Origin: Candidatus Hydrogenedentota bacterium | Lineage (GTDB): Bacteria; Hydrogenedentota; Hydrogenedentia; Hydrogenedentales; JAEUWI01 | Length of the DNA stretch: 64,000 nt | NCBI GenBank assembly: GCA_016182605.1 | Contig: JACPGE010000080.1 | Span: forward strand, 1 to 64,000 | Direction of reading: 5' to 3' | Shown here: one piece after another, positions 16,612 through 27,600 of the stretch | Layout: each line of letters begins with the position of its first letter | Numbering within the stretch: position 1 is the first letter of the stretch | The notes under the pieces: model-generated | Told to the model about the DNA's origin: nothing | Databases searched by the model: none | What the model saw: only the letters and a program-made list of their open reading frames with translations | Position numbers and translations under genes: made by a program

Positions 16612-16769
16612 CGGGGGGATCCTCCTTGGGTAGGCTCTGGAATCATTCTACCCCTTGCTATCTGAAAGTGCAACACGGGGTTACAAAGCGAGAAAGCTGC
16701 TGGAGTTCAGAGCGTCGTCAAGGTTATGGTAAATGTGCTGGACCGAATCCGGGCGTTCTTGCCCCCAAA

Positions 16770-16983
16770 GCTAACCCGCATATTTCACCACTTCAAAGCT
16801 TTCTGGCAACGAGTTCCTCTTGGAACGTGGTGAAATATGCTCAGCGCGACGATGGTGCTGGCGTTCACCGGGCAGGCTAAATCACGGGCTGTCTGGCGGT
16901 GGCGCCCTGCATGATGTGGCAATTGTAGGTCTAAGAAGGAATTAGGGAACAGACGCGTGGAGCCCGTGATTTATCCGGGCTAA
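16770..16983 (+). repeat. Dispersed ~214-bp repeat, copy A (upstream of GH51 gene)
   Basis: Runs from CTAACCCGCATATTTCACC to GATTTATCCGGGCTAA. It contains two long inverted pairs: GCATATTTCACCAC / GTGGTGAAATATGC (14 bp, perfect) and TAAATCACGGGCT / AGCCCGTGATTTA (13 bp). The outer ends are themselves imperfectly complementary. It ends 10 bases before the GH51 ATG, so it forms that gene's 5' flank. By eye it differs from copy B at about a dozen positions. It takes up most of the gap 16612-16993. Confidence 0.9.
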
Positions 16984-16993
16984 GGGTGACTCC

Positions 16994-18985
16994 ATGAGCA
17001 TTTCATCGCATCTAACATGGTGTGGCATACCAGTATTTCTGTTTGTGGCGCTTGCCGGCGCGCTTGTGGCAGCCCCTCCCGCGCCGGCGAAGACCCAACG
17101 TGTGGAAATCACGCTTTCGGAGGAGGCGGGGCACCCGGTATCCAAATATATCTACGGCCAGTTTATTGAACACCTGGGGCGCTGCATCTATGGCGGTATC
17201 TGGGCCGAAATGCTGGAGGACCGCAAGTTCTTCTTCCCCGTTACCGGAGACGGCGAAGGTTGGACCGCCTTCACCCCGGGAAAGACCTCGTGGGAAGGAG
17301 AGGGTATCCCCTACCCGGTCTTGGAAGCCTCTCCCTGGGAAATCGTGGGTGCTGCGGGGGCGCTAGTCATGACGATGGAGACACCGCTCGCGGGGGAACA
17401 AAATCTTCGGATTCTCTTGGATGCCAACGAGGAACGGGGCATTCGCCAGGGCCATCTGGGCCTCAAGAAGGGCGGCGGCTACGAATTGCGTATGGTGGCG
17501 CGGGCGAGTGGGGAGGTGAAGGCGATCGCGGTGGAACTGAGCTGGGGGAAGGGCGAGCGGCGGCGTCAGCGAATTACAATGGAACCCATTGCGGAGGGCT
17601 TCACGGAATACCTAAGCGGTACGCTGGCCGTGGATCGGGCAACGGAGGAGGGCAGCCTGTCGATTACGGCCACGGGCGCAGGCACGCTGGATATCGGCGC
17701 GGTCTCGCTGATGCCGGCGGACCATGTGGACGGTTTCCGTGCGGACACGCTGGCCTTGCTCCGGCAATTGAATGCGCCGGTTTACCGGTGGCCGGGCGGC
17801 AATTTTGTCAGCGGTTACGACTGGCGCGATGGGATTGGTCCGCGCGATCGGCGTCCGCCGCGCAAGAATCCGGCGTGGAAGGGCATTGAAAGCAACGATG
17901 TGGGCATTCACGAGTTCATGCGGCTCTGTGAACTGATTGGGGCCGAGGCCTACATTGCGGTGAACACAGGCTTGGGGGACGCAGCGTCGGCCGCGGCGGA
18001 AGTGCAGTATCTGAATGGCGCGGCGTCGACACCGATGGGAGCGTTGCGCGCGCAGCATGGGCATCCGGAGCCCTTTGGCGTGCACTGGTGGGCCGTGGGC
18101 AACGAGATGTACGGCGACTGGCAGTTGGGGCACATGCCCCTGGAGGCCTACACGGAAAAGCACCGCGCGATGGTGGAGGCCATGCGCGCCGGGGACCCCG
18201 AGGGGCGCTTTGTGGGCGTGGGGCATGCGGGACCGTGGAGCGAGGCGATGCTCCGCGATTGCGGCGATCACATGTCTGGCCTGAGCGAACATATCTACTG
18301 GCAGGACAAGCCGGACTTGAAGGAGCATGTCTATCAGGTGCGCGATTTGATCCGGAAGCTGGCGGACACGCACCGCAGCTACCGGGCGGCGATTCCGGGT
18401 CTCGCCGGCAAGCAAATTCCGATCATCTTTGACGAATGGAATTACTGGTACGGCGGGTATCTCTATGGGGAACTCGGGGTCCAGTACTACATGCAGGACG
18501 CCCTGGGCATTGCGGTGGGGATTCATGAGATGGTGCGCAACAGCGATCTCTTCGAGATGGCCAATTATGCCCAGACCGTGAACGTCATCGGTTGCATCAA
18601 GACGACAAAGACGGATGCCGCCTTCGAAACGACGGCCTACCCCCTGATGCTGTACCGGAGAGAGTTTGGCACCGTGCCCCTGGCCCTTACCGGCGATATG
18701 AGAGCGCTGGACATCGTGGCATCCCGGCGGGACGACGGAAAGCTGGCTATCGGCGTGGTGAACCCGACGGGAGATAAGCATACGGTGTTGCTTCGGGTCT
18801 CCCCGCACCACGCCGCAGGGCGCGTAACCTGTTACCGGCTTTCGGGCAGGCGGGAGGCGTATTTTTTGCCTGGAGCCCGATCGGGCGAGGAACCGAAACT
18901 CAGGGAATCGGTACTAAACCTTGGAGGGGGCCCCCTGGAACTGCGCGTAGCGGCGTGCAGTATGGAATTGTATGTGGTCGATTAA
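16994..18985 (+). CDS. Secreted GH51 alpha-L-arabinofuranosidase
   Basis: A 663-residue exported glycoside hydrolase that releases arabinofuranosyl side chains from arabinan or arabinoxylan. A signal peptide (about 1-27) is followed by the GH51 opening block YGQFIEHLGRCIYGGIW (54-70), a carbohydrate-binding-like beta domain (about 75-240) and the TIM barrel. The barrel holds YRWPGGNFVSGYDW (264-277), acid/base Glu371 in WAVGNEMYGDW and nucleophile Glu481 in IIFDEWNYW. A C-terminal beta domain ends the protein. The gene is bracketed by two direct copies of the dispersed repeat, one ending 10 bases before the start codon, one beginning 50 bases after the stop. Confidence 0.94.
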   Translation: MSISSHLTWCGIPVFLFVALAGALVAAPPAPAKTQRVEITLSEEAGHPVSKYIYGQFIEHLGRCIYGGIWAEMLEDRKFFFPVTGDGEGWTAFTPGKTSWEGEGIPYPVLEASPWEIVGAAGALVMTMETPLAGEQNLRILLDANEERGIRQGHLGLKKGGGYELRMVARASGEVKAIAVELSWGKGERRRQRITMEPIAEGFTEYLSGTLAVDRATEEGSLSITATGAGTLDIGAVSLMPADHVDGFRADTLALLRQLNAPVYRWPGGNFVSGYDWRDGIGPRDRRPPRKNPAWKGIESNDVGIHEFMRLCELIGAEAYIAVNTGLGDAASAAAEVQYLNGAASTPMGALRAQHGHPEPFGVHWWAVGNEMYGDWQLGHMPLEAYTEKHRAMVEAMRAGDPEGRFVGVGHAGPWSEAMLRDCGDHMSGLSEHIYWQDKPDLKEHVYQVRDLIRKLADTHRSYRAAIPGLAGKQIPIIFDEWNYWYGGYLYGELGVQYYMQDALGIAVGIHEMVRNSDLFEMANYAQTVNVIGCIKTTKTDAAFETTAYPLMLYRREFGTVPLALTGDMRALDIVASRRDDGKLAIGVVNPTGDKHTVLLRVSPHHAAGRVTCYRLSGRREAYFLPGARSGEEPKLRESVLNLGGGPLELRVAACSMELYVVD

Positions 18986-19035
18986 CGTTATTTTGTGGAG
19001 GATTGCATGCCTGAATGGAGAAATACCTCTCTCGG

Positions 19036-19249
19036 GCTAACCCGCATATTTCACCACCTCAAAGCTTTCTGGCAACGAGTTCATCTTGGAACGTGGTGAA
19101 ATATGCTCAGCGCGGCGATGGTGCTGGCGTTCGCCGGGCAGGCTAAATCACGGGCTGCCTGGCGGTAGCGCCCTGCATGATGTGGCCATTGTGGGTCGAA
19201 GAAGGAGTTAGGGAACAGACGCGTGGAGCCCGTGATTTATCCGGGCTAA
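19036..19249 (+). repeat. Dispersed ~214-bp repeat, copy B (downstream of GH51 gene)
   Basis: Same orientation and length as copy A, with about a dozen mismatches. Both hairpin pairs are kept. It lies in the gap 18986-19339, which otherwise holds only the promoter of the next gene. Confidence 0.9.
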
Positions 19250-19267
19250 ACGGCGGGAAAGTTTTTC

Positions 19268-19296
19268 TTGTCTGTATGTGCCTGTTTTTGTACAAT
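19268..19296 (+). promoter_or_regulatory. Sigma70-type promoter for the HTH gene
   Basis: TTGTCT (19268-19273), a 17-base spacer and TACAAT (19291-19296; 5 of 6 matches). It begins 19 bases after the end of repeat copy B. The leader to the ATG at 19340 is about 37 bases and carries AGGA at the expected distance. Confidence 0.6.
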
Positions 19297-19339
19297 ACCC
19301 GGGTGTCTCGACCGCCAACCTCCCAGATAGGATCTCCGC

Positions 19340-19711
19340 ATGGATAAAATTTTGACCGTGAACGATGTGGCCGACGTTCTCAAAGTGAAACCCATCACGG
19401 TGCGGGAAATGTTTCGTGAGAACCGGCTGCGCGCCTTCAAGGTGGGCAAGGCGTGGCGCACGACGGAACAGATGCTTCAGGAAGATATTGAGTATCTGGC
19501 GCGCGGAGAGAATCCGCCGCCGCTCATTCCGGAAGCTTCCAGGACCCCGAAGGCTGCGGCGCAGGAAACTGCCGCGGCGGCACCGGAAGCGGTGGTGACG
19601 CCCGCCGCCGCGCCGGCTGGAGAGGCGCCGAAAGTTGCGAAGCCGGTGCCTGCCCCGAAGCCGAAAGTGGCCTCGGAAACGGAAGAGACTCCTCAGGGAC
19701 TGTTGTTTTGA
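19340..19711 (+). CDS. Excisionase/MerR-type helix-turn-helix protein
   Basis: A 123-residue protein. Residues 1-55 form an excisionase-family HTH (LTVNDVADVLKVKPITVREMF ... LRAFKVGKAWRTTEQ), as in Xis, BldC and many small DNA-binding proteins. The rest is an Ala/Pro/Lys-rich, probably disordered tail ending in TPQGLLF. The target is unknown. No integrase, phage or transposase gene is adjacent, so the excisionase-like fold is more likely used as a transcription factor. Confidence 0.82.
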   Translation: MDKILTVNDVADVLKVKPITVREMFRENRLRAFKVGKAWRTTEQMLQEDIEYLARGENPPPLIPEASRTPKAAAQETAAAAPEAVVTPAAAPAGEAPKVAKPVPAPKPKVASETEETPQGLLF

Positions 19712-20149
19712 GTTTCAAGGTGCAAGTGCCCAGCGCTTGGGGCTGCCGGGGATTGACCGCGCTTGCCGGTGTTTGGCGAAGCGCGTGGAAGGGCAGGGCA
19801 TGGAGGGGATGGGGCATTGAGGGTATTGCATGTGGGGAGGCGGGGGAGAGTCCCTGGCCCTCGTGTTACTCGGACCGGGGACAGTCCCCGGGGGGAGATT
19901 TTTCACTTCGTTCGAGAGGGCCCTGTAAAAAGACGGAGCCGGTACAGCCGATATCCCTCCCAAGGATACTCCATCAGGAAGCACCGGCTTTGCGGCAAGT
20001 CAAACATGCCAGAATGACCGGGACCCCGGTCCGCGGGCACAAGCGCCGTTGCGACCCCAACAAGCACAACGGCGAGCGCGGCCATCGAACAATCCTTATG
20101 CATGAAAGCCCCGATATCCGTGGAGGAGCAAGGCGCAAGTCCGGAATGG
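19712..20149. other. Intergenic region without a supported gene
   Basis: Convergent gap between the HTH gene and the Tat-exported oxidoreductase. It contains one short repeat (next entry). A minus-strand frame starting at about 20103 with a hydrophobic N-terminus was considered but lacks a ribosome site. Confidence 0.5.
19877..19917. repeat. Short repeat GGGGACAGTCCCC plus CACTTCGTTCGAGA, copy 1
   Basis: GGGGACAGTCCCCGGGGGG, AGAT, then TCACTTCGTTCGAGA. The same string with minor changes is at 21571-21606, so two copies flank the oxidoreductase gene. The palindromic core is the same type as GGGGACAGCCCC at 1-1016 and 61700-61920. Confidence 0.7.
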
Positions 20150-21475
20150 TCAAAACTTCTCCAACGACCAGGGGGCCCGGTATTCCCGCGAGCGATAAGC
20201 ATCCGCGCCGGGGTCATCCATGAAACGCTCTGCGGCGCCGTCCCAATGCAGCTTGCGGCCCGTGCGGAAAGCGATGTTGGCCAGCAGGACGGGAATCGTC
20301 GAGGCATGTCCGGTCGCCGCGTCGGCCATCGGCGGCTTGCGCTCCTTGCAACACCGGATGAAATCTGCGCGGTAAGGGCCGTCCATCTCGGAACCTTGCC
20401 GAACGGCCTCGGGTGAACCGGGATCTTCACGCCAAACCTTGTAGCCTTCCCGCTTCAACAGCATGGTGCCCTCGGTGCCGTAGAACGCGACGCCGTAGTC
20501 CGATCCCTCGATGGGGCGTGCGTTGCCGTGGTACATCGAGGCCTGGAGCGTGAACCCGTCGTACTCAAGCAAGGTGTCGAGCGTGTCGGGCGTTTCCCGA
20601 GCATCCTCCAGCACATACTTCCCACCGGACGACACCACGGTCTTCGGCGAGTCTTTGCCCAGAGCCCAATGCACGATGTCCACGTGATGGACACCCCAGC
20701 CCGTCATCATGCCACCGGCGTAGTCCCAAAAGTAGACATAGTTCCAATGGAAACGGTTCGGATTAAACGTCCGCTTCGGTGCAGGGCCCAGCCAAAGGTC
20801 GTAGTCCACCCCTGCGGGAGCCTCACCGTCGGGTGGATTGCCAATCGTTCCCCAACGCCCGCCGCTAACCTGCTTGCGCGTACCATTCCAGACGTTCCAA
20901 ACCCGCGCCCGCGAGACCTTGCCCAATTCGCCGCTCTGGATGAGCGCCACGGCTTCCTTGTAGTGCTCACCCCCACGTTGTTGCGTGCCAATCTGCACGA
21001 TACGCCCCGTCTTCGCGGCGGCGTTGACGATGGCACGCCCCTCGGCCACCGAGTACGCCAGCGGCTTCTCAACGTATACATCCTTCCCGGCGGCACACGC
21101 CATGACGGTGGGTAGCGCGTGCCAATGATCCGGCGTGGCCACGATGACGGCATCCAGATCGTTGCGCTCAAGAACCCTGCGGAAGTCGCGCTGCATGTCG
21201 GCTTTGCCGCCGGTCTTCTCCCGTGCCTCGCGCATGCGCCCCTCGTCAGGGTCGCAGACTGCCACAATCTGCGCGCCCTGCTCCTGAAAACTATGCAGAT
21301 TGCCCTGCCCTTGTCCGCCGCAGCCAATGAGGGCCATCCGAAACCGCTCGTTCGCGCCGGGGACCTGCGCGCGCGATGCGGCTTGCCAGAGCGTGGAAGC
21401 CGCCGCGCCCGCGATGAGAGATACGGAAGTGCCGGATAGGAAACGGCGGCGCGAAATGGATGGAATGACTTTCAT
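20150..21475 (-). CDS. Tat-exported Gfo/Idh/MocA family oxidoreductase
   Basis: A 441-residue NAD(P)-dependent oxidoreductase. A twin-arginine signal (SRRRFLSGTS, about 8-17) and hydrophobic stretch precede a Rossmann domain with MALIGCGGQGQG, VAVCDPD and the family motif VYVEKPLAYS. The C-terminal alpha/beta domain contains FWDYAGGMMTGWGVHHVDI, with probable catalytic His residues. Such Tat-secreted members are abundant in polysaccharide-degrading Planctomycetes, Bacteroidetes and relatives and act on sugars or glycosides; the substrate is unknown. The ATG at 21475 has GAGGT upstream and places the Arg pair near the N-terminus; an upstream start would add seven residues. Confidence 0.92.
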   Translation of the reverse strand: MKVIPSISRRRFLSGTSVSLIAGAAASTLWQAASRAQVPGANERFRMALIGCGGQGQGNLHSFQEQGAQIVAVCDPDEGRMREAREKTGGKADMQRDFRRVLERNDLDAVIVATPDHWHALPTVMACAAGKDVYVEKPLAYSVAEGRAIVNAAAKTGRIVQIGTQQRGGEHYKEAVALIQSGELGKVSRARVWNVWNGTRKQVSGGRWGTIGNPPDGEAPAGVDYDLWLGPAPKRTFNPNRFHWNYVYFWDYAGGMMTGWGVHHVDIVHWALGKDSPKTVVSSGGKYVLEDARETPDTLDTLLEYDGFTLQASMYHGNARPIEGSDYGVAFYGTEGTMLLKREGYKVWREDPGSPEAVRQGSEMDGPYRADFIRCCKERKPPMADAATGHASTIPVLLANIAFRTGRKLHWDGAAERFMDDPGADAYRSREYRAPWSLEKF

Positions 21476-21570
21476 GGGATGACCTCTGAGTTTCATTGCC
21501 AGTGGCAGCGGCCCTGCGCTTGGTTTTTTCCCAAACAGTTCTGTCGCGTCGCGCGTCGAACATACCCAAC

Positions 21571-21606
21571 TGTCCCCGGGGGGAGATCTCTCACTTCGTT
21601 CGAGAT
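21571..21606. repeat. Short repeat GTCCCC plus CACTTCGTTCGAGA, copy 2
   Basis: Matches 19877-19917. Lies between the stop of the giant CAP/Ig protein (21626) and the start of the oxidoreductase gene. Confidence 0.7.
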
Positions 21607-21625
21607 GACAATGAGGGGCGATGGG

Positions 21626-24600
21626 CTATTTCCGGTAGTTGATGCGGCTTGAGGCGAGGAGCGCGATGGCGAGCATTCCGAGAAGGAAGAGATCGCCGAA
21701 GTGTTTCTTATACTGATCCTGCACGAAGGCTTTGGCTTGGCCACATCCGGAGGGCGGGGTGGTATTGTCGTCCAGCCACGCCTCGATCTCTGCCACGGAG
21801 AGCTGGGTGTCGCCGTTGATGTCGATGCTTTCGAAGTCTTCGAGGGAAACATTTTCTTGCAGCGCGAGGCGCACTTCGTCGAGACTCAATAGGCCGTCGC
21901 CATTGGTATCGCTGGCGTTGAAGCCGTTGCGCAGTTCTTCCACTTCCTGGGGCGTGAGTTCGCTCTCACCCTCACCCTCACCCTCACCCTCCCCTTCGCC
22001 CTCACCTTCTCCCTCGCCTTCCCCTTCACCCTCGCCTTCCCCTTCGCCCTCACCTTCCCCTTCGCCCTCACCTTCCCCTTCCCCTTCACCCTCGCCTTCG
22101 CCTTCACCCTCGCCTTCGCCTTCACCCTCGCCTTCGCCTTCGCCTACCGCGCAATTGTCCAAAATGGTTACGAGCACCGTCGCTGTATCCATATTGCCAG
22201 CGGTGTCCGTCACGGTGTAGATCACGTTGTATTGACCCGGTATTCCGGTTGTTACTACGTCTCCGAGGCGCACGATGCTCGTGGTGAGGCCGCCGTCCAC
22301 GTCGTCGGATGCGCTCACGATCGGTTCAACAAAGAGGTCTCCGCAGTCGATGGTGACCTCGTCCCCCACATCGACCTCAATGACGGGAGCGGTGGTGTCG
22401 ACGGCGAAGGTTTCGGAGGGCCCGATCTCCGGAGCGAAATCGCCCATGGCATTGGAGGCGGTGTTGGGGGCAATGGAAATGCCGAGGGCGCCGTTCCCGG
22501 AGATGGCCGAGATGGTGACGGTACGAGAGTCCGGAGTGTCGCCGCTGACCACGGCGGTGCCCGTTGCGGTGCCGGTCTTGTTCACGGTGACGTCCGAATT
22601 GGAAAGTGTAATGGCATTCGCACCGGCATAAGCCACCTCGTAGCTCACCGGATTCGTTTTGGTGATGGAGGTGGAGGGCGCGCCGAGGGCGATGGTCAGC
22701 GCGGTGTCATCCACGGTAACGCTATTGGAGGGTCCGGCTGCCGGAGCGCTATTGCCGGCGCTGTCCATGGCGGTTGCGGCGGCGATCGAGATGCCCATGG
22801 CGCCGTTGCCGGTAATACCGGCAATGGTCACCACGCGGCTTTGCGATCCCGCGCCACTGACGGAAATCGTCCCTTGCGCCGTACCGGTGGTGTTCAGGAA
22901 GACCTTGTTTTCCGTCAGCGAAATGACGTTTGCGCCCGCATAACTAATGGGGAAGCTCACGGGGCCGGTACTTGCGAGGCTGGAAGATGGTGCGCCGATA
23001 ATCAGGGACGGGGCGATGTTGTCCACGGCGAAGGTGGTGGACGGTCCGGCGGCTGGGGCAGTGCTGCCGCCGGTGCTGGAGGCGGTACCGGCCGCGATGG
23101 AGATGCCGAGCGTGCCGTCTCCGGCGATGGCAGAAAGGGTGACGGTGCGCGATGCCGTGCCTGAACCGGTGACGGCGATGGAAGCATTGGCGGTACCGGT
23201 CTTGTTCAGGGTGACGTTGGCGGCCGAGAGGTTAATGGCGTTCGCGCCGCCGTAGGTGAGGGCGTAGGAGACGGGGCCATTCCGGGTCAGGATGGCGGAA
23301 GGCGGGTCCAAGGTCAGCGTAACGGCGGTGTCATCCACCGTGACAGGGGTGCTTGGTCCAGTTGCGGGCGCGGGATTGCCCGCACTGTCGATTGCCGTGC
23401 CGGCCGCGATGGCAATGGCGAGGGCGCCATTGCCGGAGATCTCCGACACGGTAACCGTACGGCTGCTGAGCCCGGCGCCGCTGACGCTTACGGCGCCGTC
23501 GGCGGTGCCTGTCTTGATGAGGGTGACGCTGGCGCTGGATAGGGACACGGAATTTGCGCCGGTATAGTTGACGCTAAAGTCAACGGGTTCCGAGTTGGTC
23601 AGGACTTTGGAGGGGGAGCCCACGGAGATTTCCGGGGGGGTATTGTCCACTGTGAAGGTGGGGGAGGGTCCGGCCGGGGGCGCGGGGTTCCCGAAGATGT
23701 CGGTGGCGGAGCCTGCGGCGACCGAGATCCCCAGGGTACCGTTGCCGGCAATATTGGCGATGGTGACGGTCCGGACGGCGGTACCGGCGCCGCTTACTGC
23801 GAGCGAGCCAGTCGCGGTGCCGGTGGCGTTGAGGGTCAGTTTGGCGTTCGTCAGGGCGATGGATTCCGCGCCGCCGTAGGCGACCGTGTAGGTGACGGGT
23901 CCGGAGCGCGTGCTTTCCACGGAGGGTGTGCCCAAATCCAGGGTCAGGGCTGTATCGTCCACCGTGACCGGAGTGCCGGAAACTGCGGCGGGGGCGTTGT
24001 TGCCGGCGGCGTCTGTTGCTGAAGCGTTGGCAATGGAAATTCCCAAGGCGCCGTTTCCGGTGATCGCTGAGATGGTGACGGTCCGTGAAGTTGTACCCGT
24101 GCCAGAAACGGCAATCGTGCCGGTTGCGGTGCCGGCCGATGTGAGGGAAACCTGGGCGTTGCTGAGCGACACGGTACTCGCCCCGATGTACGTCACAGGG
24201 TAGGAAACGGGTCCGTTCCTCGTCAACAAGACGCTGGGTGCGCCGATCTCGATGGCAGGTGGTGTGGTGTCCACCGATGCCGTGGCGGAGGGTCCCGCAG
24301 CGGGGGCGGTATTTCCCGCACTGTCGCCGGCGGTGCCTGGGGCAAGTGAGATACCGATCGTGCCATTGCCGGTAAGATTGGAGATGCTTACCGTGCGGGC
24401 GGTATTGTCCGAACCGGTCACATTGATGCTGCCGTTCGCGGTTCCCGTAGTATTCATCAAGACACTGGCATTCGAAAGCGTTACGGCGGACGCGCCGGTG
24501 TAGGTCACGGTGTAGAGCACGGGACCGGCATTGCTAAGCACTGTGGACGGGGCGCCAATCGACACATCAGGTGGTGCAGAGTCCACGGTGAAGGTAGCGG

Positions 24601-27600
24601 AAGGTCCGGTGGCCGGTGCGCTGTTGCCTGCGGAGTCCGTGGCGGATCCGGCTGCGATGGAGATGCCCAGCGTGCCATTCCCGCTGATATTGGAAATGGA
24701 GACCGTGCGGGAGGCTGTGCCGTTGCCGCTGACACTCATGGTGCCCGTCGCGGAACCCGTGGCGTTCAGAGAAACCTGTGCGGGCGACAACAAGATGTCC
24801 GTTGCGCCCGAGTAGTTGATGGTGTAGTTGACGGGGCCTGAGTTCGTAATGCTTGCCGAGGGGGCTTCAATCGAAAGTGTGGGCGCCGTCTTGTCGAGCG
24901 TGTAGGTCTGGCCCGCGTTGAAATTGCCGTTGTTCGCACCTGGACCGCCCAATGGCAAGTTGGAGAGATTTCTAATGGAGTCGTCATCCACGAGATCGAG
25001 GCGCAGGGTGCCGTCGCCATTGCCAGTGTTGACCGTGACCACGCGCGCGGCACCGTTGTCCGCAGAGACCCCTGTAACGGAAGCGCCGGTGATCCCGGAG
25101 CTTGTCAGTGTAAAATCCCCCACGCCGGCGCCGGTCACCGAATTGGAGAAGACGACAGAATAGCCCACCACGCCAAGATTGCCTGGGGAGGGGTCATTTC
25201 TCAGGATGGACACCACGGTGGGTGGAGCCATTTCCCCTTCTCCTTCGCCTTCGCCCGAGGTGCAGTTGTCGAGGACTTCGACGGTCAGCGTTTGAAGCGC
25301 CGGGTTTCCCGCGGCATCCGAAACTGAATAGTCGATCTCGTATTGCCCCGGCGTATCGGTGTTCACGGTGTCGCCGGACACGGCAATGTCTTCCGTCAGT
25401 TCCCCGTCCACATCGTCCAATGCGGTCGCCGTGGGCACGGAGAAGGGGGCGTCACAATCCAGCACCCGTGCGTCACCGCCCGCGATGGTGATCTCGGGAG
25501 CAGTATTGTCCACCACCACGGTTTCGGAGGGGCCGATTGCCGGCGCGAGCTGGCCCACGCTGCCCGTCGCCGTCGCTGCGGCAATGGTAAAGCCAAGTGT
25601 GCCGTCGCCGGTGATGCCACTGAGGGTCACAGTGGGCGAGAGGGTGCCCGCGCCCGAAACGTTGAGCGCCGCGTTGGCGGTGCCGGTGGTGTTGAGCGTC
25701 AGGTCCGCATTGGAGAGGGTGATAGTGCTGGCTCCAGCGTAGCTTACCTCGAAGCTCACCGGACCAGTACGCGTCAACAGGATGGAGGGGGCGCCGATTG
25801 TGGCGGTCACGCTCGTGTCGTCGACCACGATGGTGCTGGAAGGGCCGGCCGCCGGGGAGAGGTTACCCGCCGTATCGCTTGCAGTGGCCGCGTCCAGCGC
25901 AATGCCGAGCGTGCCGGTGCCGGAAAGGTTGGAGAGGGTGACCGTGCGTGCACTGTTGCCGTCTCCCGAGACGTCCACGGTACCGGTGGCCGATCCAGTA
26001 CGGTTGAGGGAGACGTCGCCCTCTGCCAGGGTGATGTTGCTGGCGCCGTCGTACTCGACCGTGAAGGAAACCGGGCCCGATTGGGTGGCGGATACGGAAG
26101 GGGGGCCGATCGTGACGGCAGGCGGGGTGTTGTCCACGACGAATGGCGCGGAGGGGCCCGTAGCGGGGGCGGGCATTGCGAGCGCGTTGACGGCAGTGCC
26201 ATCGGCCAGCGATATCGCCAGGGCGCCATCGCCGGTGATATTCGAGAGGGTAACTGTGCGGGAGAGGAGGCCACTGCCCGAGACCGCCACGGTGGCATTG
26301 GCCGAGCCCGTGGCGTTGAGGCTCACATCGGCATTCGAGAGGGTCACGTTCGTTGCGCCGCCGTAGGTGATGCTGTAGCTCACGGGGCCGCCCGTGGTGT
26401 GTGTAAGGGAGGGTGCGCTGATGGAGGCGGTCAATGCGGTATCGTCCACCGCGAAGGTGGTGGAAGGGCCGGCAGCCGGCGCGGTGTTGCCGGCGGCATC
26501 GCTCGCGGTGCCTGCCGGAAGGGCGATCTGTATGGTGCCATTGCCCGAAATTCCAGAAATGGACACGATCCGGCTTGACGTGTCCGCTCCGGTGACCGAT
26601 ACCGTACCCGTGGCCGTGCCCGTGGTCATCAGAGAAACATCGCCCGCACTGAGGTTGATTGCGTTGGCGCCTGAATAGGCGACGGTGTAGCTGACCGGGC
26701 CGTTGCTGGTCAACAGGGAAGAGGGGACGCCTATGGAAACGGCGGGGGGGGTGTTGTCCACCGTGAATGTGGTGGAGGGGCCCGCGGCTGACGCAGTGTT
26801 GCCGAGCGTGTCGCTTGCAGTGCCGGGGGCAATAGCAAAACCGAGGGCGCCGTCGCCTGTGATGTTGGACACGGTGACGGTACGGGCAAACTCACTCAAG
26901 GGAGACACGGCGACGGTGCCTGTGGCGGTGCCCGTGACAATTGGGGAGATGGCGCCGCTCTCCAGAGAGATGGCGTTTGCGCCGGTGTAGGTGACGGTGT
27001 AAGCGACCGGTCCATTCTTAGTCACGGCTGCCGATGGGGCGCTAATGCCGATCGAGGGCGGCGTGTTGTCCACGGTGATTGCGTCCGAGGGACCGGTGAG
27101 CACGGACTTGTTATTTGCCGCGTCACGGGCGGAGGAAGCCGCGATGGAAATACTGAGGGCGCCGTTGCCGCTGATGTTCGAGAGGGTGACGGTGCGGTTG
27201 GTAAGTCCCGACCCGGAACCGGTGATCGTTGCGGTGGCGGTTCCGGTGGTGTTCAGAATCATCGAGTTGGAGATGGAAACGTTGGTGGCCCCACTATAGC
27301 TTACAAGAAAGCTGACCGGTCCCGTGCGGGTGGCGGCAACGGAGGGCGCGCCGATTGAAACAACAGGCGCAGTGTTGTCCACATTGAAAGTGCCGGACGG
27401 ACCGGCGGCCAGCGTGGTGTTGCCTGCGAGATCGGTTGCGGTGCCTGCAGCGAGCGAGATGCCCAGGGCGCCATCGCCGGTGATGCCGGAGAGGGTGACC
27501 GTTCTTGCCGTGCTGCCCGAACCGGAGACGGCCACGGAGCCCGTTGCGGTACCGGTGGTGTTGAGGGTGACGTTCGCGTTGCTGAGCGACACCGCCGAAG

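Noticed and set aside
19340-19711. Prophage or integrative element, suggested by an excisionase-like HTH protein
   Set aside because: No integrase, attachment-site pair or phage gene lies nearby; the fold is widely used by ordinary regulators.
19903-20103. A possible 66-residue exported protein on the minus strand
   Set aside because: It has a hydrophobic N-terminus but no ribosome site, and its 3' part runs through a dispersed short repeat.
21732-22220. Plus-strand Ser-Pro repeat protein over the hexanucleotide tract; also CRISPR-like appearance
   Set aside because: The tract is the complement of the (Gly-Glu)n coding repeat. Six-base units without spacers are not a CRISPR array.
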